Source: Flavobacteriales bacterium
GTDB taxonomy: Bacteria > Bacteroidota > Bacteroidia > Flavobacteriales_F > PHOS-HE28
Assembly (NCBI GenBank): GCA_016788295.1
Contig: JAEUSY010000042.1
Coordinates: forward strand, 124,001-188,000
Direction of reading: 5' to 3'
DNA length: 64,000 bases
The position numbers and the translations under genes were made by a program. This document shows positions 25,940 through 35,417 of the stretch, piece after piece. Position 1 is the first letter of the stretch, and each line of letters opens with the position of its first letter. The notes under the pieces are model-generated. The model made no database searches. It was given only the letters and a program-made list of their open reading frames with translations, and was not told the origin of the DNA.

Positions 25940-27316
25940 ATGCGGAAGGGACTGATCCTGATCCTTGCCTGCGTTACCGGCGGTCCGCTTGTGGCACATA
26001 GCTGGACCTATCGAGCAGGCACGTCCGGAACCTTGCAGCAAGTGATCGGCAAGGCCACGGCGGGCGATACCATCATTGTGGATGGCACGGTGAGCGAAGG
26101 CTCCATTCATGTGGACCGATCGCTGGTGCTGCTCGGTGGTACCGATGCGGTGATCGACGGTGGTGGCAAGAACGATGCGCTACGGATCACGGCGGACGAT
26201 GTGACCGTGAAGGGCTTCACCATCCGGGGGTCGCGCCGCAGCAACCTGGACGACATGGCGGGCATCAAGGTGAACGAATGCCGTGGCGTGGTCATTTCGG
26301 ACAACTTCGTGGACCAGTGTTTCTTCGCCATCTATCTCAGTGGTGCGAAGGATGCGCTGATCGAGGGCAACACCGTGCTGGGAGAACCGGGCGATGAGGA
26401 CCATATGGCCAATGGCATCCACCTGTGGAAATGCAGTAACGCCACCATCCGGAACAACCGGATCGAATACCACCGTGACGGCATTTACTTCGAGTTCGTG
26501 ACCGACTCGCACATCATCGGCAACACCTCCTTGCACAATCTGCGTTACGGCCTGCACTTCATGTTCAGTCACCGCGATGCTTACGAGGACAACCACTTCG
26601 AGGACAATGGGGCTGGCGTGGCAGTGATGTTCAGCAAGGAGATCGCCATGCGCCGTAACCATTTCGTGGCCAACCGTGGTGCCAGCGCGTATGGGCTGCT
26701 GCTGAAGGAGATCAACGATGGCGAGATCATCGGAAATACGTTCCAGGACAACACCACGGGGATAATGATCGACGGTTGCAACCGGATCAACGTGCACGAC
26801 AATGAATTCCGGCTGAACGGCTGGGCCTTGCGGCTGTTCGCCAATGCCATCGACTGCGATTTCCGGGGCAACACCTTCGCGGGCAATACCTTCGATGTGA
26901 GCACTAACGGATCGCTGATCCCCAACACCATGAACGGCAACTACTGGGACCGCTATGCGGGCTACGACCTGGACCGTGATGGATACGGTGATGTGCCGCA
27001 CCGCCCGCTCGGCTTCTTCACCCTGTTGGTGGAGATGCAACCCTACGCCATGGTGTTCTCGCGCAGCCTCTTCGTATCGCTGCTCGACCGGGCGGAGCGC
27101 CTTATCCCTTCACTGACACCCGAGAGCATGAAGGATGACCGGCCGTTGATGCGCCCTCCAGCGTCGTTGAAAAAGGGGACCGATCACGTAGAGGAGAAGC
27201 AGGACGCACCTGCCGGTAAGGTGACGGCCAACGAAGGATCATCCGGCGGGGTCTTATGGCTCTTGGTCGGTGTGGCATTCCTCTCATCCATACGATACCT
27301 ATTTCCCCATGGCTGA
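25940..27316 (+). CDS. nosD: NosD periplasmic copper-processing protein
   Basis: A protein of about 458 residues with a signal peptide and a right-handed beta-helix built from repeats with Asn and Gly ladders (NRIEYHRDGIYFEFV, HIIGNTSLHNLRYG, NDGEIIGNTFQDNTTG), the hallmark of NosD. It cooperates with the ABC transporter NosFY in maturation of the NosZ copper centre. A C-terminal hydrophobic segment (GGVLWLLVGVAFLSSI) could anchor it, which is not found in all relatives. The start is either ATG 25940 or GTG 25928, the latter overlapping the nosL stop; the choice does not affect the signal peptide much. Confidence 0.92.
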   Translation: MRKGLILILACVTGGPLVAHSWTYRAGTSGTLQQVIGKATAGDTIIVDGTVSEGSIHVDRSLVLLGGTDAVIDGGGKNDALRITADDVTVKGFTIRGSRRSNLDDMAGIKVNECRGVVISDNFVDQCFFAIYLSGAKDALIEGNTVLGEPGDEDHMANGIHLWKCSNATIRNNRIEYHRDGIYFEFVTDSHIIGNTSLHNLRYGLHFMFSHRDAYEDNHFEDNGAGVAVMFSKEIAMRRNHFVANRGASAYGLLLKEINDGEIIGNTFQDNTTGIMIDGCNRINVHDNEFRLNGWALRLFANAIDCDFRGNTFAGNTFDVSTNGSLIPNTMNGNYWDRYAGYDLDRDGYGDVPHRPLGFFTLLVEMQPYAMVFSRSLFVSLLDRAERLIPSLTPESMKDDRPLMRPPASLKKGTDHVEEKQDAPAGKVTANEGSSGGVLWLLVGVAFLSSIRYLFPHG

Positions 27317-28046
27317 AGCGCGGATCATCTTACAAGGCGTGGGCAAGCGCTATGGTGCGCTATGGGCCTTGCGTCATGTGGACTGTGCGTTCCATGCGGG
27401 GGAGGTGGTGATGCTGATCGGCCCCAACGCCAGCGGCAAGACCACCTTGATCAAGAGCCTGCTCGGCCTGGTGCGCCCCACCGAGGGTCTCATCAAGGTG
27501 AACGACGAGGTGATCGGCAGCGACCCGGCCTACCGCAGGGCCATCGGCTACATGCCGCAGATCTCCCAGTTCCCGGCCACGCTCACCATCGGCCAGTTGC
27601 TGGAGATGATGGCCGATATCCGTGAGCTTGGCAAGAGCGAGTTGGAGGACAGCCTTGTGGAGGAACTGGGCCTTGCCGCACAATTGGACAAGCGTCTATC
27701 CACCCTTAGTGGGGGTACCAAGCAGAAGGTGAGCGCGGTGCTCGCACTGCGAACGCGCCCGAGCATCCTGGTGATGGATGAACCCACGGCGGGATTGGAC
27801 CCGGTGTCATCCAAGCGTGTGTTGCAACGCGCCGCGGCCGTGCGTGATACGGGTGGAACAGTGCTGATCACTTCACACCTGATGGAGGAAGTGGAGTCGC
27901 TCGCCGACCGTGTGGCCTACCTAGAGGACGGGACGTTGAAATTCCTGCTGCCGGTGCAGGAGGTCCTGGAACGCACTGGTGCGAAGCGCGTGTCCGAGGC
28001 CTTGCCCAGGATGTTGGAGTCGAATGCAATGTCCAATATCCTATGA
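27309..28046 (+). CDS. nosF: NosF ABC transporter ATP-binding protein
   Basis: A 245-residue ATPase with Walker A GPNASGKTT, signature LSGGTKQK, Walker B ILVMDEPTAGLDP and the switch His in ITSHLMEE. It overlaps nosD by 8 bp and precedes the permease nosY. NosDFY is thought to couple ATP hydrolysis to transport of a sulfur or copper compound required for the CuZ cluster of nitrous oxide reductase. Length and motifs are normal. Confidence 0.94.
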   Translation: MAEARIILQGVGKRYGALWALRHVDCAFHAGEVVMLIGPNASGKTTLIKSLLGLVRPTEGLIKVNDEVIGSDPAYRRAIGYMPQISQFPATLTIGQLLEMMADIRELGKSELEDSLVEELGLAAQLDKRLSTLSGGTKQKVSAVLALRTRPSILVMDEPTAGLDPVSSKRVLQRAAAVRDTGGTVLITSHLMEEVESLADRVAYLEDGTLKFLLPVQEVLERTGAKRVSEALPRMLESNAMSNIL

Positions 28047-28119
28047 GGACTGAGTGTTGCTTGTTGCATCGGACATGTTTGGCAGTTGTCAACAGTCATA
28101 AGACATTGGACATTCCCTC

Positions 28120-28887
28120 ATGCTGAAAGTCTTCAAATACACCCTCATCGATCTGGCGCGCAACCGCTTCGTGCTGGGCTATGCACTGCTCATGCTGCTG
28201 GTGGCGCAGGGACTGTTCGCGCTGGAGGGCGACCCTACAAAGGCCTTGCTGAGCTTGGTGCAAGTGGTGATGGCCCTGGTGCCGCTGATCGCACTGGTCT
28301 TCACGGTGGTCTACATGTACGATACCATCGAGTTCACACAGTTGCTGGCGGTGCAGCCCATGACACGAAGTGCCATTCTCGGTGGACAGCTGCTGGCCTT
28401 GGCCACGGCACTGTTGCTGGCGCAGGCGGTGGGGCTCGGCCTGCCGTTGCTGGTGCATTCGCCCACGATGGCCGCGCTGGTCCTGTCCCTTTCCGGATCG
28501 GTGTTGGTGCTGGTGTTCGCGGCACTGGGTGCACTGATCGCATTGAAGCAGCGGGAGAAGGCGCGCGGGGTGGGCGTGGCATTGGCCATCTGGTTCCTCT
28601 TCGTGCTGGTGTACGATGCGTTGCTGATGTGGGCCATGTTCACGCTGAGCGACTATCCCATCGAGCCCTTCGTGGTGCCACTGGCCGGCATCAATCCCAT
28701 CGACCTGGCGCGCATCATGGTGATGCTTCAGGTGGACCTTGCCGCGATGATGGGTTACAGCGGTGCCATCTACAAGAACTTTTTCGGCAGTGTAGGGGGC
28801 ACCGTCGTCGCTGCGTTGATCCTGCTGTTGTGGATCGCGATCCCCGTGTTGTTGGCTTTCCGCGTGTTCAAGCGGAAGGACCTCTGA
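28120..28887 (+). CDS. nosY: NosY ABC transporter permease
   Basis: A 255-residue inner-membrane protein of the ABC-2 type with six helices, starting MLKVFKYTLIDLARNRF as NosY proteins do and ending with ILLLWIAIPVLLAFRVFKRK. It partners NosF. The 73-bp gap after nosF contains no other gene. It is the last gene of the nos operon; the following fasciclin gene has its own operator and promoter. Confidence 0.92.
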   Translation: MLKVFKYTLIDLARNRFVLGYALLMLLVAQGLFALEGDPTKALLSLVQVVMALVPLIALVFTVVYMYDTIEFTQLLAVQPMTRSAILGGQLLALATALLLAQAVGLGLPLLVHSPTMAALVLSLSGSVLVLVFAALGALIALKQREKARGVGVALAIWFLFVLVYDALLMWAMFTLSDYPIEPFVVPLAGINPIDLARIMVMLQVDLAAMMGYSGAIYKNFFGSVGGTVVAALILLLWIAIPVLLAFRVFKRKDL

Positions 28888-28955
28888 GAGCGTTGGGCCT
28901 TGCGCTCAACGTACAGATTGTGGCGATCCAGAACGGTGTATTATTTTTAACAAAC

Positions 28956-28998
28956 TGACAAGTGTCATGAACCGGACAATGTGGTCCATAGATATTCG
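28956..28998 (+). promoter_or_regulatory. Crp/Fnr-type operator plus -7 element upstream of the fasciclin gene
   Basis: A palindrome TGACAAGTGTCA at 28956-28967 is followed by GATATTCG at 28991-28998. Start-to-start spacing is 35 bp, as upstream of the cytochrome-nosZ operon. This gives the fasciclin gene its own nitrogen-oxide-responsive promoter although it lies directly behind nosY. Confidence 0.72.
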
Positions 28999-29029
28999 TG
29001 GCGTTCCTATCGAACCCAAACCCGAAGCC

Positions 29030-29593
29030 ATGAAACCCCGGACCTTGAAAGACATTTCCATCCTCGCGGGAGCCTTGTTCCTGTTCGCCGCCTGTGGCGC
29101 GCCAGCAGAGGAGGCCGCTGCACCTGAGGCCGCCAGTGCTCCTGCCGCTGGCCAGAGTGCCGTTGTGGACGAGACCAGCAAGCCCACGGTGGTCGGTATC
29201 GCCGTGAAGTCGCCTGATCACAAGACCCTGGTGGCTGCCGTACTGCATGTGAAGTATGAGGACGTGCTCTCCAACGCGGGACCTTTCACCGTGTTCGCAC
29301 CTACGGATGCAGCGTTCAACGCACTGCCTGCCGGTACGCTTGACGAGCTGTTGAAGCCCGAGAACAAGGAGAAGTTGCAGGATATCCTGGAGTACCACGT
29401 TGCCGTGGGCGTGTTCCAACCGGATAAGATGAGCAATGGCCGCAAATTGAACATGGCCAACCTGAAGGATACCCAGTTCGCTGTGGGCGAGGATGGCGCT
29501 GTGACGATCAACGGTGCCAAGGTGTTGGGCGTGGCCGAGGCCGCCAATGGCATCGTTGTCGTGATCGATAAGGTATTGCTGCCTCCACAATAG
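29030..29593 (+). CDS. Fasciclin-domain lipoprotein
   Basis: A 187-residue lipoprotein (lipobox FAAC) with an Ala/Glu-rich linker and one fasciclin (FAS1) domain covering about residues 50-187. FAS1 motifs are visible: TVFAPTDAAFNALPAG (H1 box) and NGIVVVIDKVLLPP (H2 box), with YH between them (ILEYHVAVG). FAS1 proteins are usually adhesive or ligand-binding surface proteins. Placement behind nosY with the same operator as norC and nosZ suggests a role under denitrifying conditions, but no biochemical link is known to me. The start was placed downstream of the predicted transcription start; an ATG at 28968 would sit inside the promoter. Confidence 0.88.
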   Translation: MKPRTLKDISILAGALFLFAACGAPAEEAAAPEAASAPAAGQSAVVDETSKPTVVGIAVKSPDHKTLVAAVLHVKYEDVLSNAGPFTVFAPTDAAFNALPAGTLDELLKPENKEKLQDILEYHVAVGVFQPDKMSNGRKLNMANLKDTQFAVGEDGAVTINGAKVLGVAEAANGIVVVIDKVLLPPQ

Positions 29594-29650
29594 GCAGCGT
29601 TCGTTTCCATCGTTCTTCCCGAGTGGTTGTGTGGAACGGTGAAAGTCAGC

Positions 29651-29674
29651 AAAGGCGTCCTTCGGGGCGCCTTT
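29651..29674 (+). terminator. Rho-independent terminator after the fasciclin gene
   Basis: AAAGGCG and CGCCTTT pair around an inner TCC/GGG stem with loop TTC, followed by the T-rich GTTGTTG. It closes the nos-fasciclin region. Confidence 0.75.
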
Positions 29675-30018
29675 GTTGTTGCCAGGGGTACCATGATCCG
29701 TGCCGCAACAGGTGTCGTGGAAGAAGGTTCTGCTCCGGGCGTGGTGAAGAACTTTTTGTTGGCCGTAACTTCGTTCTGCATGGCATCAACGGCGCGCTCA
29801 TCTGGCCTGGCTTCCACGATCGGCGGGCAGTGTAGCGCGTTCCGGTCCGCTTCATCACTATCCACCAATACTTCCGACGTGGTTGAAAACGTTGTGCGAA
29901 GAACCGGTCCTACGGCACTGACGAACATCAGGATGTCGCGGATGAACGAGCGTGAGTTTTGGCTTCCTTCAAAAGCCAACACATCATGCAGGTCATCGCC
30001 AAGCCACCGGTCAATGCC
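29675..30018. other. Intergenic region, no gene seen
   Basis: Several short frames cross this stretch on both strands, but none has a recognisable product or a good start. I looked for a cobalamin riboswitch, expected sometimes before class II ribonucleotide reductase genes, and did not find a convincing B12 box. Confidence 0.5.
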
Positions 30019-32565
30019 ATGAAGAACAAGAAGCACGAGCGCCCTCCCGTTCATCCCTCGGAAGAGGTGCTGAAGAACGCGCTCGCTTATTTCAAGGGCG
30101 ACGAGCTGGCGGCCACCACCTGGATGAACAAGTACGCCCTGCGCAACAGCGACGGACAGCTGGTGGAAGGTTCTCCCGCCGAGATGCACCGCCGTATGGC
30201 CCGCGAGTTCGCACGCATCGAGGCGAAGTACGCACCCTTGTCGGCGGAGAAGCGTATGCTGCTCTCGGGCTATGGACAAACACGTGATCGTCTGGACGAT
30301 GAGCGCATCTTCACCCTCTTCGATGGGTTCCGCGATGTGGTGCCACAGGGTAGCGTGATGGCCTCCCTGGGCGATGAGAGCCGCCTGGCCTCGCTGAGCA
30401 ACTGTGTGGTGATCCCCTCGCCGCTGGACAGCTACGGCGGCATCTTCCACAACGACCAGCAGCTCGCGCAGCTCTTCAAGCGGCGCTGCGGGGTGGGCTT
30501 CGACCTGAGCACCCTGCGACCCGAAGGCGCACACGTGAGCAATGCTGCGCGCACGAGCACCGGTGCCGTCAGCTTCATGGAACGCTTCAGCAACACCACG
30601 CGCGAGGTGGCGCAGAAGGGCAGGAGGGGAGCGCTTATGCTCACCATGGACATCGCCCACCCCGATGTGGAGAAGTTCATCACCATCAAGCAGGACCTCA
30701 GCAAGGTGACCGGCGCCAACGTGAGCGTGCGCGTGAGCGATGATTTCCTGAAGGCCGTGGAGGCCGATGCCGACTTCACCTTGCGCTGGCCCATTGACGC
30801 ACAAGAGCCCTCGGTCACCAAAGTGGTGAAGGCGCGCGAGCTGTGGAACACCCTGATCTCCTGTGCCCACGGCACCGCCGAACCGGGCGTGATCTTCTGG
30901 GACCGCCAGCACCTGTACAGCACCAGCAGCGTGTATCCGGGTTTCCGCAACGAGAGCACCAACCCGTGCAGCGAGATCGCCATGCAGGGTGGTGACAGTT
31001 GTCGGCTCATCGCCATCAACCTCTACAGCTTCGTCAACGATGCCTTCACGCCGAAGGCCTGGTTCGATCATGACCGCTTCGCGGCCGTTACCTACGAGGC
31101 CCAGCGTCTGATGGACGATCTCGTGGACCTGGAACTGGAGGCCGTGGACCGCATCCTCGCGAAGGTCAATGCGGACCCCGAGCCCGACGAGCTGAAACGC
31201 ACCGAGCGCGAGACCTGGGAACTGCTGCGCGATACCGGGAAGAAGGGACGTCGCACGGGCCTGGGCTTCACCGGCTTGGCCGATGCCCTCGCTGCGCTCA
31301 ACCTGAAGTACGATAGCGAAGCGGCGATCGAAGCGGCCGAGGACATCCTGCGTACCAAGTGCCGCGCTGAGTTCGACAGCAGCATCGACATGGCCATTGA
31401 ACGCGGTGCCTTCGAGGGATTCGCGCCCGCCGTGGAGCGCACCAGCGAGTTCACGGCCATGCTGGAGAAGGAGTTGCCGGAAGTACATGACCGCATGATG
31501 CGTCATGGTCGCCGCAACATCAGCCTCAGCACCGTGGCGCCCACCGGCACGCTCAGCCTGCTCACCCGCACCAGCAGCGGCATCGAGCCTGTGTACATGC
31601 TCGGCTATACGCGCCGCCGCAAGGTGTTGCCCGGCGACCCCCATGCCAAGGTCACCTTCACCGACGACCTGGGCGACCAGTGGGAGGAATTCACCGTACA
31701 CCATCCGCGGGTGCTGGACTGGATGCAGGCCACCGGCAAGAGCGATCCCGCGGAAAGCCCATACGCTGGTGCCACCGCCAACGACATCGACTGGCATAAC
31801 CGCATCCGCATGCAGTCGGTGATCCAGAAGTACACCACGCACAGCATCAGCAGCACCATCAACCTGCCCGGCACCGCCACGGTGGAGGAGGTGGGCGGCA
31901 TCTACCTGGAGGCCTGGCATCATGGCCTGAAGGGTATCACCGTGTACCGCGATGGCAGCCGTAGCGGGGTACTGGTCGCTACGGACAACAGCGGGGCAGC
32001 GGCGACCAGCCAACCTGCCCACACGCCACGCCCCGAACGCCTGGACGCTGATGTATTACGTTTCAACAACGAAACGGAACCCTGGATCGCCGTGGTGGGC
32101 CTGCTGGACGGCAAGCCCTACGAGATCTTCACCGGCAAGGCCAATGGCGGTTTCGAACTGCCGCGTTGGGTCACTACCGGTTGGGTGGTAAAGCGCAAGG
32201 ACACGAAACTGGGCAAGAGCATCTACGACCTGGAGTATGCCGACGACGACGGCTACCGCGTGACCGTGCAGGGGCTCAGCCGCACCTTCAACAAGGAGTT
32301 CTGGAACTACGCCATCCTCATCAGCGGCATGCTGCGCCAGGGCATGCCCGTACCGCAGGTGGTGGACGTGGTGGCCAACCTCCACCTCTACGACGCCACG
32401 CTCAACACGTGGAAGAACGGCGTGGTGCGGGCCCTTTCGCGCTACATTCCCGATGGTACCCAGGCCCTCGGCCGAAAGTGCCCCGAATGCGGCGATGCCG
32501 AAGGGCTGTACTACGAGGAAGGGTGCCTGAAGTGCAGGAGCTGCGGTGGCACGAAGTGCGGGTAA
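30019..32565 (+). CDS. nrdJ: Adenosylcobalamin-dependent ribonucleotide reductase (class II)
   Basis: A protein of about 848 residues that makes deoxyribonucleotides using coenzyme B12 and works with or without oxygen. It carries SLSNCVVIPSPLDSYGGI with an active-site Cys, the radical-site loop NPCSEIAMQGGDSCRLIAI, and the C-terminal part with a TSCPD-like domain. The protein ends in a zinc-ribbon CPECG...CLKCRSCGGTKCG that supplies redox-active cysteines. The frame is open from 29959, but the ATG at 30019 (MKNKKHERPP) matches the normal N-terminal length. An oxygen-independent reductase fits an organism that respires nitrogen oxides. Confidence 0.95.
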   Translation: MKNKKHERPPVHPSEEVLKNALAYFKGDELAATTWMNKYALRNSDGQLVEGSPAEMHRRMAREFARIEAKYAPLSAEKRMLLSGYGQTRDRLDDERIFTLFDGFRDVVPQGSVMASLGDESRLASLSNCVVIPSPLDSYGGIFHNDQQLAQLFKRRCGVGFDLSTLRPEGAHVSNAARTSTGAVSFMERFSNTTREVAQKGRRGALMLTMDIAHPDVEKFITIKQDLSKVTGANVSVRVSDDFLKAVEADADFTLRWPIDAQEPSVTKVVKARELWNTLISCAHGTAEPGVIFWDRQHLYSTSSVYPGFRNESTNPCSEIAMQGGDSCRLIAINLYSFVNDAFTPKAWFDHDRFAAVTYEAQRLMDDLVDLELEAVDRILAKVNADPEPDELKRTERETWELLRDTGKKGRRTGLGFTGLADALAALNLKYDSEAAIEAAEDILRTKCRAEFDSSIDMAIERGAFEGFAPAVERTSEFTAMLEKELPEVHDRMMRHGRRNISLSTVAPTGTLSLLTRTSSGIEPVYMLGYTRRRKVLPGDPHAKVTFTDDLGDQWEEFTVHHPRVLDWMQATGKSDPAESPYAGATANDIDWHNRIRMQSVIQKYTTHSISSTINLPGTATVEEVGGIYLEAWHHGLKGITVYRDGSRSGVLVATDNSGAAATSQPAHTPRPERLDADVLRFNNETEPWIAVVGLLDGKPYEIFTGKANGGFELPRWVTTGWVVKRKDTKLGKSIYDLEYADDDGYRVTVQGLSRTFNKEFWNYAILISGMLRQGMPVPQVVDVVANLHLYDATLNTWKNGVVRALSRYIPDGTQALGRKCPECGDAEGLYYEEGCLKCRSCGGTKCG

Positions 32566-32691
32566 GGGCCTTGGGCTTCCCCGCACACCCGTTCATCGTT
32601 CGGTCGCTGGTTCCCTTGACTGATCGGCATCATGCCCGATGAACGATCGGGGTGTCAACTTCGGTCCTCATTCCATCTCATCCGTCCGCCC

Positions 32692-34500
32692 ATGTCCGGT
32701 CCGCAAACGTTCCACATCCCCGTCATGGGGCTTGGTTACACCATCGATACGCCGTTGCGTGTGGCACATCTGGGCATCAGTTCGGTGGTTTCCATCATCG
32801 AGGATGACCTGGTGGAGCGCATGCGCGAGAACCACAGCAAGCTCGAAGGTGAACCCTTCGAGCCCATTGCCAAGGATGCGTACGACCATCGTGCGCGACG
32901 GATAACGGCCTACCTGGACCTTTTGGACCGGCTGGTGGCCCGTAACATGGAGCGGGTGCGCAACGAACCGTTCGCCGTGGAGGCCGAGAGCACCAAGTAC
33001 TTTGAGCTGCTGCCGGACGAGGCACCCTTGAAACAGCGCTACAACGCTCTGCTCGCTCTTCCTGCCGGTGCGGAGCGTGAGATCGCTGAACGTGCGTTGC
33101 GTGCGGACATGCGGCCGGGTTCCATCGACGTGAACATCATGTCGAAGATCGACCCCACGAACTACGACAAGGAGGGGCAGCCACTGCCTCCCGAGTTCTG
33201 CGATGCCATGGCCGCTTTCCGTGGCTTTGCGCAGAGCACCCTGCAGAGCGCGGTGGTTCTGAGCGCAGGCTACAACCCGCGGCTCTACGGCTACATCGAG
33301 CAGTTCCCCGATCTGTTGCCGGATGCCGAAGGGCGCCTGCGCAAGCGCGTGATCCTGAAAGTGAGCGATGCCCGCTCGGCCCTGGTGCAGGGCAAGATCC
33401 TGGCGAAGAAAGGCGTGTGGGTGTCGGAGTTCCGGATCGAATCGGGCCTCAACTGTGGCGGGCATGCCTTCGCCACGGACGGCTACCTGCTGGGTCCCAT
33501 CCTGGAGGAGTTCAAGCAGCGCCGGGAGGCCATGGCCGCCGAACTGTTCGAGCTGTGCAACGACGCGTTGGTGCGTGCAGGAAGGCATCGCTTCCCTGCC
33601 ATGCCCGAACTGCGCTTCACGGTGCAGGGCGGTATCGGCACGGCCGCCGAGGACCGCTTCCTGCGCATGCACTACGGCATGGACGGCACCGGCTGGGGCA
33701 GTCCGTTCCTGCTGGTGCCGGAGGTCACCAGTGTGGACCCCCACACCCTGCAGCAGCTCACCGCCGCACGTCCCGAGGACTTCTACCTCAGCTGGGCATC
33801 ACCGCTCGGCATCCCCTTCCACAACTTCAGGCCCAGCACGTCCGAGCAACAACGCCTGTTGCGTGTGGGAAAAGGACGGCCCGGCAGTCCGTGTTACAAG
33901 AAGTACCTCAGCACCAACACCGAGTTCACCGAGCGGCCCATCTGCTCGGCCTCGCGCCAGTACCAGGACCTGAAGATCAAACAGCTGAAGACCCTTGGCC
34001 TGGACGATGAACGCCTGCAGCGCGAAGTGGCCGCGGTGGTGGAGAAGGATTGCCTCTGCGAAGGGCTGGGTGCCTCGGCCCTGCTGAAGGAGGGCATGCA
34101 TCCTGCACACCACCTCGAAGCGGTGGCCATCTGTCCCGGACCCAATACGGCCTACTTCAACAGCGTAGTGAGCCTCCGCACCATGGTGGACCACATTTAT
34201 GGCCGCACCGACCTGCTGGCCAACGTGGAGCGTCCGCACATGTTCATGAAGGAACTGCAGCTTTATGTGGACTACCTGAAGCGCGAAGTGCAAAAGGTAC
34301 ACGGCATCGCCACCACCAAGCAGCAGCGCTACCTCACCACCTTCCGTGCGAACCTGAACGACGGCATGAACTACTACCGGCAACTGATCCCCGCGCTGGT
34401 GCAGAGCAAGGCCGCGGATGGCGCCGCTTTCCTTGCCGACCTGGAGCGCCTGCGTGCAGCCGTGCAAGCACTGGTGCTTCCCGAGGAAGTGGTGGCCTAG
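32692..34500 (+). CDS. Conserved protein of unknown function, Cys-rich, TIM-barrel-like
   Basis: A 602-residue soluble protein. The start IPVMGLGYTIDTPLRVAHLG and ISSVVSIIEDDLVE suggest a barrel enzyme, and LNCGGHAFATDGYLLGPILE near residue 260 looks like a flavin or Fe-S domain segment. Cysteines recur in patterns suited to metal binding: GSPCYKKY, ERPICSAS, KDCLCEGLG and AICPGPN. No signal peptide or membrane helix is present. I have an impression of similar uncharacterised proteins in Bacteroidota but cannot name a family or reaction. It follows nrdJ by 126 bp in the same direction. The start was set at ATG 32692, since the 20 codons before it look non-coding. Confidence 0.75.
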   Translation: MSGPQTFHIPVMGLGYTIDTPLRVAHLGISSVVSIIEDDLVERMRENHSKLEGEPFEPIAKDAYDHRARRITAYLDLLDRLVARNMERVRNEPFAVEAESTKYFELLPDEAPLKQRYNALLALPAGAEREIAERALRADMRPGSIDVNIMSKIDPTNYDKEGQPLPPEFCDAMAAFRGFAQSTLQSAVVLSAGYNPRLYGYIEQFPDLLPDAEGRLRKRVILKVSDARSALVQGKILAKKGVWVSEFRIESGLNCGGHAFATDGYLLGPILEEFKQRREAMAAELFELCNDALVRAGRHRFPAMPELRFTVQGGIGTAAEDRFLRMHYGMDGTGWGSPFLLVPEVTSVDPHTLQQLTAARPEDFYLSWASPLGIPFHNFRPSTSEQQRLLRVGKGRPGSPCYKKYLSTNTEFTERPICSASRQYQDLKIKQLKTLGLDDERLQREVAAVVEKDCLCEGLGASALLKEGMHPAHHLEAVAICPGPNTAYFNSVVSLRTMVDHIYGRTDLLANVERPHMFMKELQLYVDYLKREVQKVHGIATTKQQRYLTTFRANLNDGMNYYRQLIPALVQSKAADGAAFLADLERLRAAVQALVLPEEVVA

Positions 34501-34507
34501 GTCGATC

Positions 34508-34548
34508 GTTGATCAACGGGTATGCTGATCAGTGGGACAGTGTCCCAC
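34508..34548. promoter_or_regulatory. Pair of perfect palindromes between convergent genes
   Basis: GTTGATCAAC (34508-34517) is followed by GTGGGACA-G-TGTCCCAC (34532-34548), a perfect 17-bp palindrome with a one-base centre. The loop is too small for a good RNA hairpin, so a protein-binding site is as likely as a terminator. It lies just after the stop of the unknown gene ending at 34500. Confidence 0.4.
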
Positions 34549-34686
34549 GCAGACGACCCTGTTCGTCATCAGGCGAAGATCAACGTGATGTGGCGAGCGA
34601 TGCACCTGTTGATCATCATGCCCGCATTCCACATTCTACATTCTACATTTTTCATTCCCTTCCTCTCTCTCCACCATCGAATACGC

Positions 34687-35331
34687 TCACAACAAATTCT
34701 TCTGCGCCGCCGCTTTGCGCTTGGGGTCGGGCGGCATGGTGCCGAACACGTAGTCCCACAGCGGACTGCTCACGCCAAAGGCACCATCGTCATTCACGTA
34801 GTGGTGCAGGTTATGGTTCTTCCACAGCACGCCCAGGAAGTTCTTGGGCGGCTTGAACATGTGCGTGGCGTAGTGCACCAGCAGATAGCTGCTGTAGCCG
34901 AACAGCACACCGCCGCAGAAGGCCGTGCCATGGTCGCCCATGGTCCAGGTGAACAGGCCGTAGAGCACCACCGCGAGGAGGATGCTGGTGATGGGCGGCT
35001 GTGCCAGGCGGCTCTTGTCGCGCGGATGGTCGTGGTGTACGCCGTGTACCACATAGCGGAACCGCTCGCGCCACGGTGTGTTGCCCGGTATGTGGTACAG
35101 GAAACGGTGCATCAGGTACTCGATCAGCGTGAACAGCAGCACACCGCCCAGGAAGAGCAGGATCGCCACGCCCCAGCCAATGCCCAGCCGCGCGGTGGAA
35201 TACCAAAGGCTCACCGCCCCTGCGGTCCAGTACATGGCGAGCGGAATGGCAATGTGCGTGCGCGTCAATGCCTCAAGCGCATCGCTCTTGAAGATACGGC
35301 CCGATGCGTGGATGTTCTTCGTGGTGGCCAT
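34687..35331 (-). CDS. Sterol desaturase / fatty acid hydroxylase family protein
   Basis: A 214-residue membrane protein with four histidine motifs that bind a di-iron centre: HRFLYH, HGVHHDHP, HYATH and HNLHHY. Hydrophobic helices lie between them (LGIGWGVAILLFLGGVLLFT near the N-terminus). Members hydroxylate or desaturate fatty acids, sphingolipids or carotenoids using O2. Which substrate applies here is unknown; sphingolipid or lipid hydroxylation is plausible in Bacteroidota. The start at 35331 was preferred over a longer frame beginning with MCLCMRNHVF. Confidence 0.9.
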   Translation of the reverse strand: MATTKNIHASGRIFKSDALEALTRTHIAIPLAMYWTAGAVSLWYSTARLGIGWGVAILLFLGGVLLFTLIEYLMHRFLYHIPGNTPWRERFRYVVHGVHHDHPRDKSRLAQPPITSILLAVVLYGLFTWTMGDHGTAFCGGVLFGYSSYLLVHYATHMFKPPKNFLGVLWKNHNLHHYVNDDGAFGVSSPLWDYVFGTMPPDPKRKAAAQKNLL

Positions 35332-35417
35332 GAATACGTGGTTTCGCATGCAAAGGCACACGATCTCCCACGTTTACCACCTGATCTCCGTCACTGCCGG
35401 ACGATGCTCGATCGTAT

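Noticed and set aside
29675-29958. Possible adenosylcobalamin riboswitch before the class II ribonucleotide reductase.
   Set aside because: I found no B12-box or matching stem elements in the leader.
29218-32022. A 934-codon frame on the minus strand opposite nrdJ.
   Set aside because: It is the antisense shadow of a well-conserved reductase; high GC keeps it open and it has no recognisable domain.
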